Below, piece after piece: positions 24,672 through 36,660 of a stretch of 64,000 bases of DNA. The position numbers were made by a program, and so were the translations under genes. Position 1 is the first letter of the stretch, and each line of letters begins with the position of its first letter. The notes under the pieces are model-generated. The model saw only the letters and a list, made by a program, of their open reading frames with translations, did not search any database and was not told the origin of the DNA. Source of the stretch: Apodemus sylvaticus (lineage: Eukaryota > Chordata > Mammalia > Rodentia > Muridae); the NCBI RefSeq assembly GCF_947179515.1, contig NC_067481.1, positions 26,549,947-26,613,946 on the forward strand. Direction: 5' to 3'.

Positions 24672-25026
24672 ACGCGCTCTCCCACTGCATTATAATCTCA
24701 CCGTCGGCTACATCCTTGAGCTGGAAGAGGAAGTGGCAAAGAGCTTGTGTTCAATAAACGCCTGCTAAATCAGACACAGTGAGCTCTCCGAGCTCCACAC
24801 AGCTGTGCAGTACAGCTTAGAGAGAAGGGTGTGGCACCAGAGAGGCAGTGCACCCCAGGACACACTACAGAACTAGGCTACAGCAGAGATTTATTCCAAA
24901 TAAGACAAATGTGGGGTGCCTTCATTTTCCCTTAAACTACACACCAAGGTGAGATGGGAAAAACAAAAGGGGGGACAGGAGGAAGAAGCTAAAATTAAGA
25001 CAGCTTTGCTAAATTAAATCTTCATC

Positions 25027-25138
25027 AGGTGGCTAGGTATAAAGATACCCTTGCAATTTTAGCACTGGAGAAGTTTAGGTCAGAGGGTTACAAGTTCAAG
25101 ACCAGCTTGGGCTTTATTCTAAGACCCTGTCTCATAAC

Positions 25139-25191
<53 letters not shown>
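25027..25191 (+). mobile_element. B1/B4-like SINE with GATA tail
   Basis: aggtggctaggtataaagat, cagcttgggctttattctaa and gaccctgtctcata, then a pure GATA array (25140-25191) in the tail position. Confidence 0.75.
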
Positions 25192-26195
25192 TTCCTTGAT
25201 CCAAACAAAAAGGATTTTGTTGTCGTTTCCAGAATCTGGCTTCAAAGACTTAACCACAAGATGACGAGCAAAAGTGTGCTTCAAAAGACAGGACTGAATA
25301 TGCATTGAAGTGGCAAGTATCCAATATATAAACACAATCAATTTGTTTCCTCATTAAAAGCCTTCATGAAGAAAATGATTTAATACAAATGCTAAAGCTA
25401 CTAACACAGATTAATTGAAAAATAACACCAGACTTCTAATTAAAGACAGAATAGTATCTCCCTCCCTTCCATTTCACAAAAATCTGAATAAACAGACAAA
25501 AGGAGACTGTAGTAAGCAGGCTTTTCTCAGTCACCAAAGCACTGCTGGAATCTTCAGTAAAGCTCCTGTTCTTCTGCACACGCTTTCTTTTGGACAAGAA
25601 CAGAGATGGACACACAATCATTCTGACATTTTAAAGTGATTTCTCATAGTTTTTCTCCATTCACCTCAACCTACTTACCCTCTTTTGTCCCTCCCTGCTT
25701 TCCTTACTTACACGGTTCAACACTAACTCCTCATTCTTTCCTATTGACCTCTTTGTACAGACCTACTGCAATAGGAGCTAGACCCTTGCATCAAGTCTCA
25801 GTTCTCTAAGTCATAGAGAGTGGGACAGACTTTGATCCAAAGATCAATACGCACGACCAGGTTTGTGGCTGTATCAATACAGGCCAGAGGCCCCTGGTGG
25901 TTAAAACCACAATCAACCAGTCAATCTCAGGCCTTCCAGATCTGCCCTGCCCTGGAGAGATACTCTGCTCTCAGAACTGTCCCGAGACACTTCCATAACA
26001 CCACGAACACAAAGGACAGTGTATAAATACACCCTCAATTCCTTACCCCAGAAGGTTGGAGTGCTGTCAGCGGCCAGTACATCCTAGCAGTGATCCCCAG
26101 CCACATGGAGAGGCCTTGCTCACCGTCCTAGCCAACAGCCTCTGCTTGAGATAAAACCCCTCTTCATTCCTTCCCTTTGTTGCTAAGATTCAGCT

Positions 26196-26513
26196 GGGGA
26201 CTGGGAGATGGTTCTGTGAGTAAAGTGCTTGCTGCGTGGGCAAACGTGAGGATCAGGGTGTGGGTCTTCAGAGCCCACAGGAAGCCAAATGCAGTAGTGC
26301 ACACCTGTGATCCCAGCACTCCTACAGTGAGATGGGAGGTGGAGACAGGAGGATCCCCAGAAGCTCGTGGGCCAGCCAGTCTGGTATGTACGTGGCAAAC
26401 AACACGAGACCCTCCTATGAGCACTGTAAAAATGAGAGTCTACACCCGAGGTACATTCAGCTAAATCTCCTCTGGTTGGCCTCTAACCTACAAACATGTG
26501 CTGTGGCAAGCCA

Positions 26514-26557
<44 letters not shown>

Positions 26558-26580
26558 ACAGAGTCAATGACTGCCTGCTA
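26196..26580 (+). mobile_element. B4 SINE, near full length
   Basis: ID/B3-like head ggggactgggagatggttct, then B1 core gtagtgcacacctgtgatcc and agacaggaggatcccc, then a 3' part ending in a CA run (26514-26560). Confidence 0.85.
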
Positions 26581-26585
26581 AGAAT

Positions 26586-26637
26586 TTATTATTATTATTA
26601 TCATCATCATTATCGTTATTACTATTATTATTATTAA
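26586..26637. repeat. ATT/ATC microsatellite
   Basis: ATT units with an ATC block inside. Confidence 0.95.
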
Positions 26638-26647
26638 GTTCTTCAGT

Positions 26648-26788
26648 TTTTTTTTTTTTAAGACAGAGTCTCACTGTGTAGCCCAGCTGTCCCGGAACTC
26701 TCTGTGTAGACCAGGCTGGTCTCGGAGATCCACCTGCCTCTGCCTCCCGATACTGGAATTAAAAGCATGCTCCACCACCGAGTGGCTG
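26648..26788 (-). mobile_element. B1 SINE, reverse orientation
   Basis: Poly-T, then agacagagtctcactgtgta, agaccaggctggtctcggag and tgcctctgcctcccgat: a complete antisense B1. Confidence 0.95.
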
Positions 26789-27798
26789 CTAAGAGAATTT
26801 TGAACAGGCCATCCCAGTTCACAAATAAGCAATATTCCAAAAGTTCATTTCTAGGTTTTTTTGTTTTTTTTTTTTTTTTGCCTCATGAAACAAAATAGTG
26901 GATGATAGTAAGTTGTCAGGGACAGATTTAAAGATCTAGTCAATTTTGGTAACAGATAGGAAGATAGTAAGTATAGTCAACACCGTCTGCAACCTGCCAG
27001 CCAATCAAAAGCTCAGGCCAGGGTCAGCCATTTAGAAGGTTTCTGCCTAAGGGCACAGAGGTCACGGAATGCTGTACATTACATATGAAATGCTGTGTGT
27101 TACATATAAACTGTGTTTTACGCCTCATTAAAGCGGAAAAGCAACAAAGTTTCTAGACATAGAAACTCAGAAATCCTTTGACTTTCTTCCCTTTCCTGCC
27201 TCTCAGTGCTCTCAATCCCCAAATACTGACCAAAACTCTATAAAGCATCCTTCCTCAGCACGCCCCTCCCCCTGCCCTGCTTTACCCTCAGACCCAGCCA
27301 AACTCTCCACGAGTGGGTTCCATCTGTCTTCGTAGCCACATTTCCAGTGATGCTCTGATTCTAAGACCTATGTCAACTCTATGTCCTCTATATCTCGGCA
27401 TGTGTTACTTCTGTGTGCAATGCATCTCAACAAAAAACCCCAATGCCCTTCACCACAGCCAGTTTGGGATGCCAGCTCACTGCTACCATCTTTCCCAGCC
27501 CTCTGACCAGAAGCCAGCTCCTTCTCTGATTCTTTACAGAACTACCTGTCTGTTCCCTTTCTAAAGTGCTTCGGTGTACCCTGAGTTTTAGTTACTCTCA
27601 CATGCATTTCTGTCTTTCCAATCGGGTTGTGAGTTTCTTGGAATTATTTGTTGAGGATTGATTACTAATGGTGTTGTGTCAGACACCTTTGTGTGCATAA
27701 CAATAACATATGTGCATAACAAGTTAGAGTCTTACATAAGCATCGGATTTCTCTTGCCCCAAAAGACTTGTGTTGTATTCACCACAAAAACACTCTGT

Positions 27799-27985
27799 AG
27801 GGCTGGAGAGATGGCTCAGTGGGTTAAGAGTACTGACTGCTCTTCCAGAGGTCCTGAGTTCAAATCCCAGCAACCACATGGCAACTCACAACCATCTGTA
27901 ATGAGATCTGACGCCCTCTACCGGGGCTGTCTGAAGACAGCTACAGTGTACTTATATGTAATAAATAAATAAATCTTTAAAAAAA
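27799..27985 (+). mobile_element. B2 SINE, relatively young
   Basis: Close to B2 consensus: gggctggagagatggctcag, ctgctcttccagaggtcctg, gtctgaagacagctacagtg and an aataaataaatcttt tail. An imperfect target duplication (aaacactctgt before, aaacactgt after) frames it. Confidence 0.97.
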
Positions 27986-28199
27986 CAAACACTGTATATA
28001 AAACTCTGTCTATAGTATATGCTCAGCAAACTTTTGCTGGGCCTATAAATGAATAAACTGGTATTATTCATCTTGGTGTTGACACGGCACACAAGTAGCA
28101 TGAAGATTTAGTAACCTGTACTTTTCAGAAGTGACTGAATAGTGCTAGTTCATTACACTTTTTATGAGGTGACTGAGTCTCCTAAAGACTGGACACAAC

Positions 28200-28410
28200 C
28201 TGAATCGAAATCCCAATGGCAGAATCTCATGCTGGGCAGCCCTGAGCACATGAGCTGCTTCTCTGAACTTCAGTTTTCTCATCTGCTAAATGGACAGCCT
28301 AAAAGTGTCCCCAAGCACACACACACACGCTGTAAGGACTGAATAAAGAAGTTCATTTGTGGACAGTAGACCCAGGCCTGGTGCATGATAAGAGCTACTG
28401 GGAGTGTTGC
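28200..28410 (+). mobile_element. MIR SINE
   Basis: Order matches MIR: cttcagttttctcatctgct, then aaatggacagcc, then ggactgaataaag and aggcctggtgcatgataaga. A short CA run interrupts it. Confidence 0.65.
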
Positions 28411-28620
28411 TCTTCCGCTGCGGATGGGACAGTCTCCGCCATATTCACTCTTTCTCAGGACATGGATCCTGTGCTGTTGTTCTGAGACACGTGCGCCTAA
28501 TGCACACTGCATGCTGCTCTTAAGTGTGCTTCGACACACGTAACGGCCACTGAATTTTCTCTTTTCTTTATTCTTTTAGAATTTGGAACCATTCCTTGTA
28601 GCATAGTGAAAAACGAACTA

Positions 28621-28805
28621 GGGCTGGAGAGATAGCTCAGTGATTGAGAGCAAAGACTCCTCTTGTATAGGACCTGAGTTTGAGTCCCAGCACCCATGTG
28701 AGGCAGCTCACAACTGACATCTCTGACTCTGTGGATCCCTGCACGCACCCACACAGATATATATACAAATACACATAATTAAAAATGAGTTTTGAAAAAC
28801 TTTTG
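28621..28805 (+). mobile_element. B3/B2 SINE
   Basis: Head gggctggagagatagctcag, then ggacctgagtttgagtcc and cagcacccatgtgaggcagc. Confidence 0.92.
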
Positions 28806-28839
28806 TATGAAAATAAGTTTTGCAAAAACATGGAATATA

Positions 28840-28998
28840 AGGGGCTGGAGAGATGGCTTAGAGGTTAAGAGCACTGGCTGCTCTTCTACAGGTCCTGAGT
28901 TCAAGTCCCAGAAACCACATAGTGGCTCCCAACTACCTGTAATGATATCTAGTATACATAATGAATAAATAAATAATTAAATAAATAAGTAGATAGAT
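28840..28998 (+). mobile_element. B2 SINE
   Basis: Head gggctggagagatggcttag, ggctgctcttctacaggtcc and an AAAT-rich tail; the 3' body is shortened. Confidence 0.93.
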
Positions 28999-29114
28999 AT
29001 TTTTTAAAAATTAAATATAAGACGTCAAATATAGAGGAATTTCATAAACCTGCCTCTTCAGGCTTCGAGTATTTCATTCCCCAGGCTCCAACCCAAGTGT
29101 CTGTCTATGCCTCT

Positions 29115-29525
29115 TTTTAATTCATTAATTTATTGATCTATTTATTGATAATTTCACACATGTATGCAATAATTCTGGTCATGCTCATTCCCTTCTTCCC
29201 CTCCACCATCTGATCCGAACAAGTTCCCTGCCTACTATTACATCTTTTTTGTTTTGTGACCCACAGGGTTTAAATGGGGCGCCATGGGAAGGTATGCATA
29301 AGAGAAACAACGATTACAGCACCAAGCATGAACAACACTCCAGTGGCTACATCACCAAAGACACCAACTCCCTCGCACAGCAGCTGTCTACTACTACCCA
29401 TAGTTCCCCCAAAGTGCCTCCCTCCATCCATGGCTGAACGATGACTGCTGATGAGCCCAGTCTTGTACAGGAACCTGTGCAGGCAACCACAGTTACTGTG
29501 AGTCCATGTATATAATGGTCATGTC
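29115..29525 (-). mobile_element. Lx-type L1 3' end, reverse orientation
   Basis: On the minus strand the end reads as an Lx 3' terminus (ttgcatacatgtgtgaaatt then atcaataaat). Upstream of it lies 3' UTR-like sequence; on the + strand cagtggctacatcaccaaag and ttgtgacccacagggttt. It directly abuts a MaLR-type LTR. Confidence 0.75.
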
Positions 29526-29530
29526 ATGCC

Positions 29531-30032
29531 TGTGGTAGTTTGAATAGGAATGGCTCCCATAGGCTTGCTCATATATGTAAATGCTTATTAGGGAGCTGTA
29601 CTATTTGAGAGGGATTAGGTATGGCCTCGCTAGAGAAGGTGTGGCCTTGTTAGAGTAGGTGTGGCCTTGTTAAAGTAGGTGTGGCCTTGTTGGAGGGGGT
29701 GTGGCCTTGTTGGAGGAGGTGTGGCCTCACCAGAGTAGGTGTGGCTTTGCTAGAGTAAGCGTGTCCTTGTTGGAGGAGATATGTCACTGGGCTTTGGGAT
29801 TTGGTAAGTTCCAGCCAAGCCTCAGTAACTTTCTCTTCCTGTTTCCTGTGAATGCCGATGTAGAACTCTCAGCTACTTTTCTAATACTGTCTCCTTGCAT
29901 ACGGCCATACTCCCCGCCATGATGACAATGGACTAAATCTTTAAACTGCAAGCAAACTCTGGTTAAATGCTTTCCTTGATAAGGGTTGCTGTGGTCACAC
30001 AGTCTCATCACAACAGTAGGACACTAAGATAA
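29531..30032 (+). mobile_element. MaLR-type LTR (MT/ORR1-like) with internal 20-bp array
   Basis: Begins tgtggtagtttgaatagg. The middle holds the family's gtgtggccttgttgga motif. Later motifs are gatgtagaactctcagctac, atgatgacaatggactaaat and ggttgctgtggtcacac, in the order of rodent MaLR LTRs. The gtgtggcc motif, normally present once or twice, is repeated eight times. No coding region is attached, so it is a solo LTR. Confidence 0.75.
29618..29777 (+). repeat. 20-bp minisatellite, eight units, inside the LTR
   Basis: Eight head-to-tail 20-bp units, consensus ggtgtggccttgttrgagta, start at 29618, 29638, 29658, 29678, 29698, 29718, 29738 and 29758. Outer units are more diverged than inner ones. 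Confidence 0.95.
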
Positions 30033-31142
30033 CGCCCACCCCCACCTTACAGCTCGCACATTCTTCTGACTCCTCCCTCTTCTCAGTGGCTCCCTAAGTC
30101 TTGAAAGTGGTGACATGGATGTCCCATGTTGGGGTGTGCAGCCACCAATCGTTTATCCTCAGCACCTTGATGGCCTCAGGATTTGCTCATTTCAGGGAAA
30201 AATGAAAAATAATAAAGTTAGGAGGAAATCGCTGGGCAGGGTTGGAAAACTGAACAACACAAAATTTCTTAACTCCCTAGATGAATTTAGACTTTAAAAG
30301 AGGATGTAAAACATCAATGACTCTCTGGGTGACAGAACTCTACACACAAAATAAATTAAAACCAAACATAAGAGGCCTTCTAAGAGAGATATCTGTGACC
30401 AGGAGTGTCCGTGATGACTCTGGCCACTCACTGGTCCAAGAGCAGCTTAGAAAGCAAGCAAGGATGTGTCATGTGATGCTGTCTTGATCACCGGGCACCA
30501 AGCCCAATGTAAACAAATAACCAATACATATTGTTAAGTAAATTACCCACTTCCACCCTGTAATCTTCAGCCTGCTCTTAGTTGATTCCATTTCTCTTTA
30601 TGACCAACATAAAAATCAATCACGGTGACTGATGTTTTGAGAAGAAGGAAGTGAATGGTTTACTCAAACACCAGCGCTCAGAAAAGTGGTCGGACAAATA
30701 CAAATGCTTTGCTAAATAGGCTCGGAGAGTGCTGCTAATCCCCTTCTAATGAAGAATTCATCCTGTGTTAGCTCAAAGGGATAACAGCTCAGAAGCGGAA
30801 GTTGCTCTGTCAGTGATACCTCATTTGATGCCGGCCCCTGACAGTGAACTTCCTTTACTTAAAAAAAAAAAAAAAATCCCAACACATTTTAGAACAATCA
30901 TCGCAGAATATTCAAAGGGCGGCGTTTCTCATGACTCAAAATTAATTTCCCTTTCGTGGCTGTGTTTTGAAGCACAGCATAAAACACCTCCGGATACAGC
31001 CCGCTTGTTTACACAAAGCGACCCGGCCAAGCTGCACAGCCAAGGCTCCGTGTCCATTTTCTCTAGCCCCTCCTCTTCAGTACCAGCCCTCATTCCACCT
31101 GGGAGCCCAACTTCTTCCAAGGCTTCCCCCTCTGCCCTTTTT

Positions 31143-31406
31143 AAAACCGTGAAGATCCACACATCAAATGAGATACAAGAAGAAAGCAGGAGTGGTCCCT
31201 GGTTCTGGAAAGACTCAGTGAAACAGTATTTGGTAAAACCAGAACGGGGAACTGGGAAGGGGTGGGAGGGAGGACAGGGGAAGAGAAGGGGGCTTACGGG
31301 ACTTTCGGGGAGTGGGGGGGGCTAGAAAAGGGGAAATCATTTGAAATGTAAATAAATTATATCGAATTAAAAAAAAATCCAAAAAAAAAACAAAAAACCG
31401 TGAAGA
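31143..31406 (+). mobile_element. 5'-truncated young L1 3' end with target-site duplication
   Basis: A 13-bp duplication (aaaaccgtgaaga) at 31143-31155 and 31394-31406 frames about 238 bp of L1 3' UTR. The insert shows a G-rich section (31245-31322), ggggaaatcatttgaaatgt, and a poly-A tail. The 186-codon frame starting upstream and running into it is a chance frame. The 3' end style is one reason for favouring rat. Confidence 0.92.
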
Positions 31407-31550
31407 ACTTTAATATCACCAACTTGTTATTAAATAACTATTCACGGCAGAGAGTTAGAGAATACAACTAAACAACAACAATCAAAAAAGCATTAAACTC
31501 TACTTGCCAGAAATTACTATCATGGACATTTTGGTCTGTTTGTTTTTTTG

Positions 31551-31585
31551 TTTCTTGTTTGTTTGTTTGTTTGTTTGTTTGTTTT
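31551..31585. repeat. GTTT microsatellite
   Basis: About eight GTTT units ending in a T run. Confidence 0.95.
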
Positions 31586-31784
31586 TAGAGATTTTTCCTG
31601 GTGAGATTTAACATATTTTTCTGCCTACATTCTCACATGCCTTTGGTCGGTATCAGTGACTCGCTTATGGCACCAATGATTACATCGCCAGTGTGGAAAT
31701 GTTGGCTCTTTTAACAAAACGGAGGAACGAAACAAATGGGAATAAACTAAGACTGTCCTGAGTGGAGGCAGAGTCAACCGAAGG

Positions 31785-32048
31785 TTATGGTGACCTCACA
31801 GTGATGTGCATCTTAATCCCAGTACTCCAGAGACAGAAGAAGGTGGGTATCTATGAATTTGAGATCAGCCTCATCTGCATAGTGAGGTTCTGTCTCAGAA
31901 AGAGAGGAAGGAAGGAAGGAAGAAGGAAGGAAGGAAGGAAGGAAGGAAGGAAGGAAGGAAGGAAGGAAGGAAGGAAGGAAGGGAGGGAGGGAGGGAGAGA
32001 GGGAGGGAGGAAGCAAAGGGGAGAGAGAGGGAGGGAGAGGGAGAGAGA
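31785..32048 (+). mobile_element. B1-like SINE with GGAA/GGGA tail
   Basis: Diverged B1 body (gcatcttaatcccagtactc, gagatcagcctcatctgcat, ggttctgtctcaga) at 31785-31904. A GGAA then GGGA purine array of about 140 bp follows in the tail position. Confidence 0.85.
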
Positions 32049-32210
32049 TTAGACACTACTTAATACTTGAGTCTATCTTGGGAAGGTTAATAGTTTTCCA
32101 GTAAGCAAAGCCATACAAATAGATACATACATTGAGGGTGTAAGGCCTTGTTGATGGCGGAGGGGAGAGGGAAAGAGGGAGGGAGAGGGAGGCAGGGATG
32201 GGAATGGCAG

Positions 32211-32237
32211 GCGGGGGGGGGGGGGGGGAAGGGGGGT
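32211..32237 (+). repeat. Poly-G run
   Basis: About 17 consecutive G, then aa and a further six G, inside a purine-rich stretch (32158-32250). It is capable of G-quadruplex formation on the + strand. Confidence 0.9.
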
Positions 32238-33345
32238 TAAGGGTTAAGGAGTGACTCCCAGGGCTCTGAAAATCTAAGCCAGGGACAACAGAAGAAAACT
32301 CATGAATAAGTGGAGTACAACCAGGTCAGTCTTGGGCACTCCACAGGTAGGAATCTTCCAGCAACAGGAACAGAAAATCCAAGCGACAGAGGTTTAGACA
32401 TGTCAATAGAGGTTTATGTTTCCCACAGTAGAGAATGTCTGGAGGCTGATTCTAGAGCTGGTGCTGAACCAGCTTTTCCCACCTTCCCAGTATCTGCAGA
32501 TCGATGCTGCATGTCACTTGTCAACGTACTATATCTCTCAGGCGTAGGACTTTCCTGAGAGACTAGCGGGGGGGTCTCTGCCTTACATTCTGTGGCCCAA
32601 ACTAAGTTCCCTAGAAACCCTAGGATAACCAAAGCAAAATGGCTGATACCATGACTCATCCCTGGGCTGGAAGAATGGAAGGTGGCTGCAGAGGGGGAAC
32701 TGGCTGGGTCTCTCACAGCATCGTGGAGCCTGGGGTTTCATGAAACACCCAACATGGTGCCTGCAGCTGAGCTGTTCTACAAGTGGGCACCCGGGGAAGA
32801 AACAACCCCGGAAAAACCGAGTCTGAGGAAGGCAGAGTGGAAAAAAGTTCTGAAGAAAAAACCTAAGGAAAAGCCTAGATACCGTGAGGGAAAGGGAGGC
32901 GCCACAGAGGGAAGAGGTTCTTAAACTTCTGAGACAGGGAAGTAATCCAAGCTGTGAGAGACTTGAAAGACCAAAGAAGATAAACATTGGCAGTATCTTC
33001 CGGATATGGCAACTGGAGTGACTGGACCATCAGGAAAATAACTTTATTGGAGCAGAAGATGCCGTGTAAGGATGATAACTGAGGATGGACCAGAGAAGAG
33101 GAAACCAGAGGGGGGAAAGGTCTAGAGTTCAAGATGTCTACCTGTTCAGGAAAAGAGATAAGACAGTAGCTAAGGAGGAGGTGGCTGCTTAAGGTATAAC
33201 GGGTCTTTAACCAGAGGGTAGAGTTGAGCACACTTGCGTGAGGTTCAAAGAGATATGAAGAGGGAGCAATCTAGCCTTAAGCAAAAGGTGGGACAGTGGC
33301 AGGAGCAGGGTAACCATGACTTGGCGGGCTAATATTTCAGTCCAA

Positions 33346-33495
33346 GGCAGGGCATGCTAGTGCATGCCTTTGATCTCAGTACTTGGGGAGCAGAAGCAGT
33401 TATCTCTGTTGGTTTGAGGGCAGTCTGATCTACACAGCTCCCGACAGTTCCAAGTCAGCCGGAGCTATGGGTAAGGTCCTGTCTTAAAAAAAAAC
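33346..33495 (+). mobile_element. B1 SINE
   Basis: gcatgcctttgatctcagta, cagtctgatctacacagctc and an A-tail. First of three consecutive SINEs. Confidence 0.85.
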
Positions 33496-33502
33496 CAAAC
33501 AA

Positions 33503-33680
33503 AGGCTGGAGAAATGGCTCAGTGGTTAAGGACACTGACTCTTCTTCCCGTGGTCCTGAGTTCAATTCCCAGCAACCACATGGTGGCTGTAATGGGATCC
33601 CATACCCTTTTCTGGTGTGTCTGAAGACAGCAACAATGTACTCACATACATGAAATAAACAAAATATTTAAAACAAACAA
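33503..33680 (+). mobile_element. B2 SINE
   Basis: Head aggctggagaaatggctcag, cctgagttcaattcccagca and tgtctgaagacagcaacaat. Confidence 0.95.
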
Positions 33681-33696
33681 AGCAAAACAAAAAACA

Positions 33697-33895
33697 GAGT
33701 GGTGGCAACAGAGGCAGCTGAACGCAGTTTCAATCCCCAACATTCAGGAGGCAGAAGCAAGCAGATATCTGAGTTCAAGGTCAGCCTGGTCTACAAAGTG
33801 AGTTCCAAGATAGCCAAGGCTACACGAGAAACTCTGTCTAGAAAATACAAAAAAAGAAAAAGAAAGAAAGAAATAAAAGAAAAGAAAAGAACAAG
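33697..33895 (+). mobile_element. B1 SINE with AAAG-rich tail
   Basis: aggaggcagaagcaagcaga, gttcaaggtcagcctggtct and gagaaactctgtcta, then an A/AAAG tail. Confidence 0.93.
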
Positions 33896-34599
33896 AAAAC
33901 AAAAACCATTAAAGTTCTCAAACAGTATGAGGATGGACTCTGGATGCTCATCATGACAGGGGGTCAAAGTATTGAAAGTCTCTAGGACAGAGCTCCAGAG
34001 AACAGAGACTGAATACTGAAGATCTAGGAGAGGCAAAGGAGCTTGGAGAATGCCAGAAGCACCTCTGGAAGACGGATGTGCTCTGTTTAAGAGGACTGCA
34101 AGCAAAACCCTGTCATGCAGGAGAGCCCTATATTACCAGACACCGATGGAGAAAGGAGGTTGGGGATCCAGCAGGGTCTGGTTGCAAAGGACCAGGTTCT
34201 AGAGGGCACAATGGAGAACTCTGCAGCCACAAAGGAAACAGAAGAGGTGACAGGGACAAGGTGGTACAAAGCTGAACAGGGGAGGCAGCCAGAGGTAGAG
34301 AGCTGGTGACAGTCACGGAGAAGAAGGGAGTGGCTGGTGTGTATGTCCCACGGGACGCGAAGATGCAGATGTGAATCTTGCAGATTTTCATCATAGATTT
34401 AATTAATTAAATGCAGATTCTGACTCAGTGACTCTGCTGGCCCAGAGCCTGAAACTCTGCACTGTCAGGGTTCCAGGAGAAGGAAAGAACTAATCATAGG
34501 CAAAGAGCAAAGGCTATTCCTGCTTTGTCTCTTCTGTTTACACTGTTCTGACAGTCTTTTGTCCATTTCTATCCACCTATCTGTTTCCTAACTTTAACA

Positions 34600-34666
<67 letters not shown>
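34600..34666. repeat. GT then GA microsatellite
   Basis: A GT run of about 22 bp joined directly to a GA run of about 45 bp. Confidence 0.98.
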
Positions 34667-34667
<1 letters not shown>

Positions 34668-35159
34668 ACAGAGAAGGAGTTCGTGGTGTCGAAGGGAAGC
34701 AAGAATGCAGTAGAAGTTTCTTCTAAGCAACTGTTAGCTGCACACACTTCCCAAACCTGTCAGACAGCTATCTCGTGTGATTAAGTGCATCTGTGGACTC
34801 TCTAGTGTTTCAAACGGGGCACCTAAGTATTCAGTAAGAGAATAAGAGGCTGGGAACAGCAATTAATTCTGGTTATACCATATGGCCGAACAGAACACTG
34901 GCTGGAACCTGAAAACTTAATTTCACAAGAGTCACACTTATTCTGAATTTTAATCATTTTTTGGATCAGCAAACATATGCCTGCCAACCTGCTTCATTTA
35001 CACAAAATTCTGAAGCATAATCACACTGCACACTCCAAAATGATTGGTTTCTCCCAGATGCACTTCTCAGATCTCACTCCTACCAGGTTCTCAGGACAAA
35101 GTAACTGCTGGTTGCTCCTATTTAATCTCCTTGTTAAACAGAATCTTCTGACAATATTT

Positions 35160-35343
35160 AAATATTTTTATTTAATTTTTTGTGTGGGGGTATTTTGCCT
35201 ACATGTTGGAAGAGGGCATCATATATCTCCTGGAACTGAAGTTACAGGTAGTTGTGAACTGTGTGGTACTGGGAATTGAACCCAGGACCTCTGCAAGAGC
35301 AGCCAGTGAGTGCTCTGAAGCACTGAGCCATCTCTCCAGCTCC
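35160..35343 (-). mobile_element. B3 SINE, reverse orientation
   Basis: Antisense pattern: tgggaattgaacccaggacc, caagagcagccagtgagtgc, gagccatctctccagctcc. Confidence 0.93.
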
Positions 35344-36569
35344 CCTGAAAGTTCTTTCAACAAATAGCATCACTTTCATTTTCCCCACTTTCACCAGCAT
35401 CTCACAATACTGTGAGAACAATATTCTCTGGTCCTGGACCCCACAGCCCGGGTCTGGCTCAGGAGCCCTCGTCCCTGAGACCTCCCTGCAGAGACACTCA
35501 TTGCTGCAGAGACTCCCATTTGCCGCTCCAAAATGGAGACATTATGCGTTCTCAATGCAGATTCCATCTCTTGTCCTCTTAGAAACAGGATACTTTCATC
35601 TCCTGTACATCTAATAACTTCAAGATAAGGACAGAAAAAGAATCAGTTTTTGTTTTGTGAACTCCCGTCTCTGGTGCTTGAGAGACTGTCCTAATATCCC
35701 CCGAACATGTTTTAGTGATAACATTTACTGCACTTGGGGCCAAAATGATTTTCTGCCACTTTCAATTCTAGTTCAATAAAAGAATAAGGGCTTTGTTTCT
35801 GACCTCTGTCATTTTTAATACTATAAAATGATTTAAAAAATGTAAAATTGACTTCCATTTCCTACTGGACTACCAATCTCATATTAGCTTTCCTTTTATC
35901 AAATTTATGAGAAAAGTCAGAAATTGCCTTTCCTTTAAAAAAAAATCAAAATTTCAAGATCTCCTGGGCAGAATGTTTGAATTGAATTTCAGCTCTCAAT
36001 AATTGCTGGCCTAGAAGTTTTAAAGAAGTATAGAAGTTAGCTCCTTTCTGCTACTTATCTCAGTAATAACAAACTAGCAGATTACCCCTGAGCCCAAGAT
36101 CAACCAAAAATAATAAGGTTACCCCTAGAAAACCATCACTCTTAAAAACCTCAAATATGTGTTATTACATTTCAAATGAGGGAAGTCTGATTTTTTCCAA
36201 GACCACAGTGAATAAAGTCAATGGCTTCTAAATTGCCAAGTGAAGCCAACTGTATATTTTTATAATATTATGTTCAAATATGCATAAAAGTTGAAAGAAG
36301 TCCCATATCTAGCCACAACCTAAACTCATGATTCATAGCTTGTTATTTTTGCTTGGTTACATAGTATCCATCCATCCGTGTTACACTGGCATAAGCTCTG
36401 TAGTATAATCCCATCAACACTTTGTATGACTATAATTAACTAGACTTTAGCAATTGTCAATAATTCTTTTGAACCAATAATCTTTTGAAAGATGCCATTT
36501 CATTTTTAATGATTTAGACTGAATAAATTAACTAATTAGACATCCTGAATTCTACATCTTAATCTTTTA

Positions 36570-36660
36570 TTAATTCTGCTACTGTGAGTAATGTCTTGGG
36601 CATCTGTTTTCTCATCAACAAAAAACACAAAGCGCTTGGTAGATAGGATAAGTCCCAATT
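36570..36660 (+). mobile_element. MIR SINE fragment
   Basis: gcatctgttttctcatcaac, then acacaaagcgcttggtagat, resembles the MIR 3' half. Weak. Confidence 0.4.

Noticed and set aside
25640..26170. Region with TATA-like tataaatac and gataaaacc considered as an LTR
   Set aside because: No recognisable termini, family motifs or target duplication; left unannotated.
29618..29777. 20-bp array considered as a CRISPR or centromeric repeat
   Set aside because: Units are contiguous without spacers and are derived from the motif of the surrounding LTR.
30765..31325. 186-codon + strand frame, the longest in the window
   Set aside because: It runs from unique sequence through a target-site duplication into an L1 3' UTR and has a poly-Lys stretch from a poly-A run; no coherent protein.
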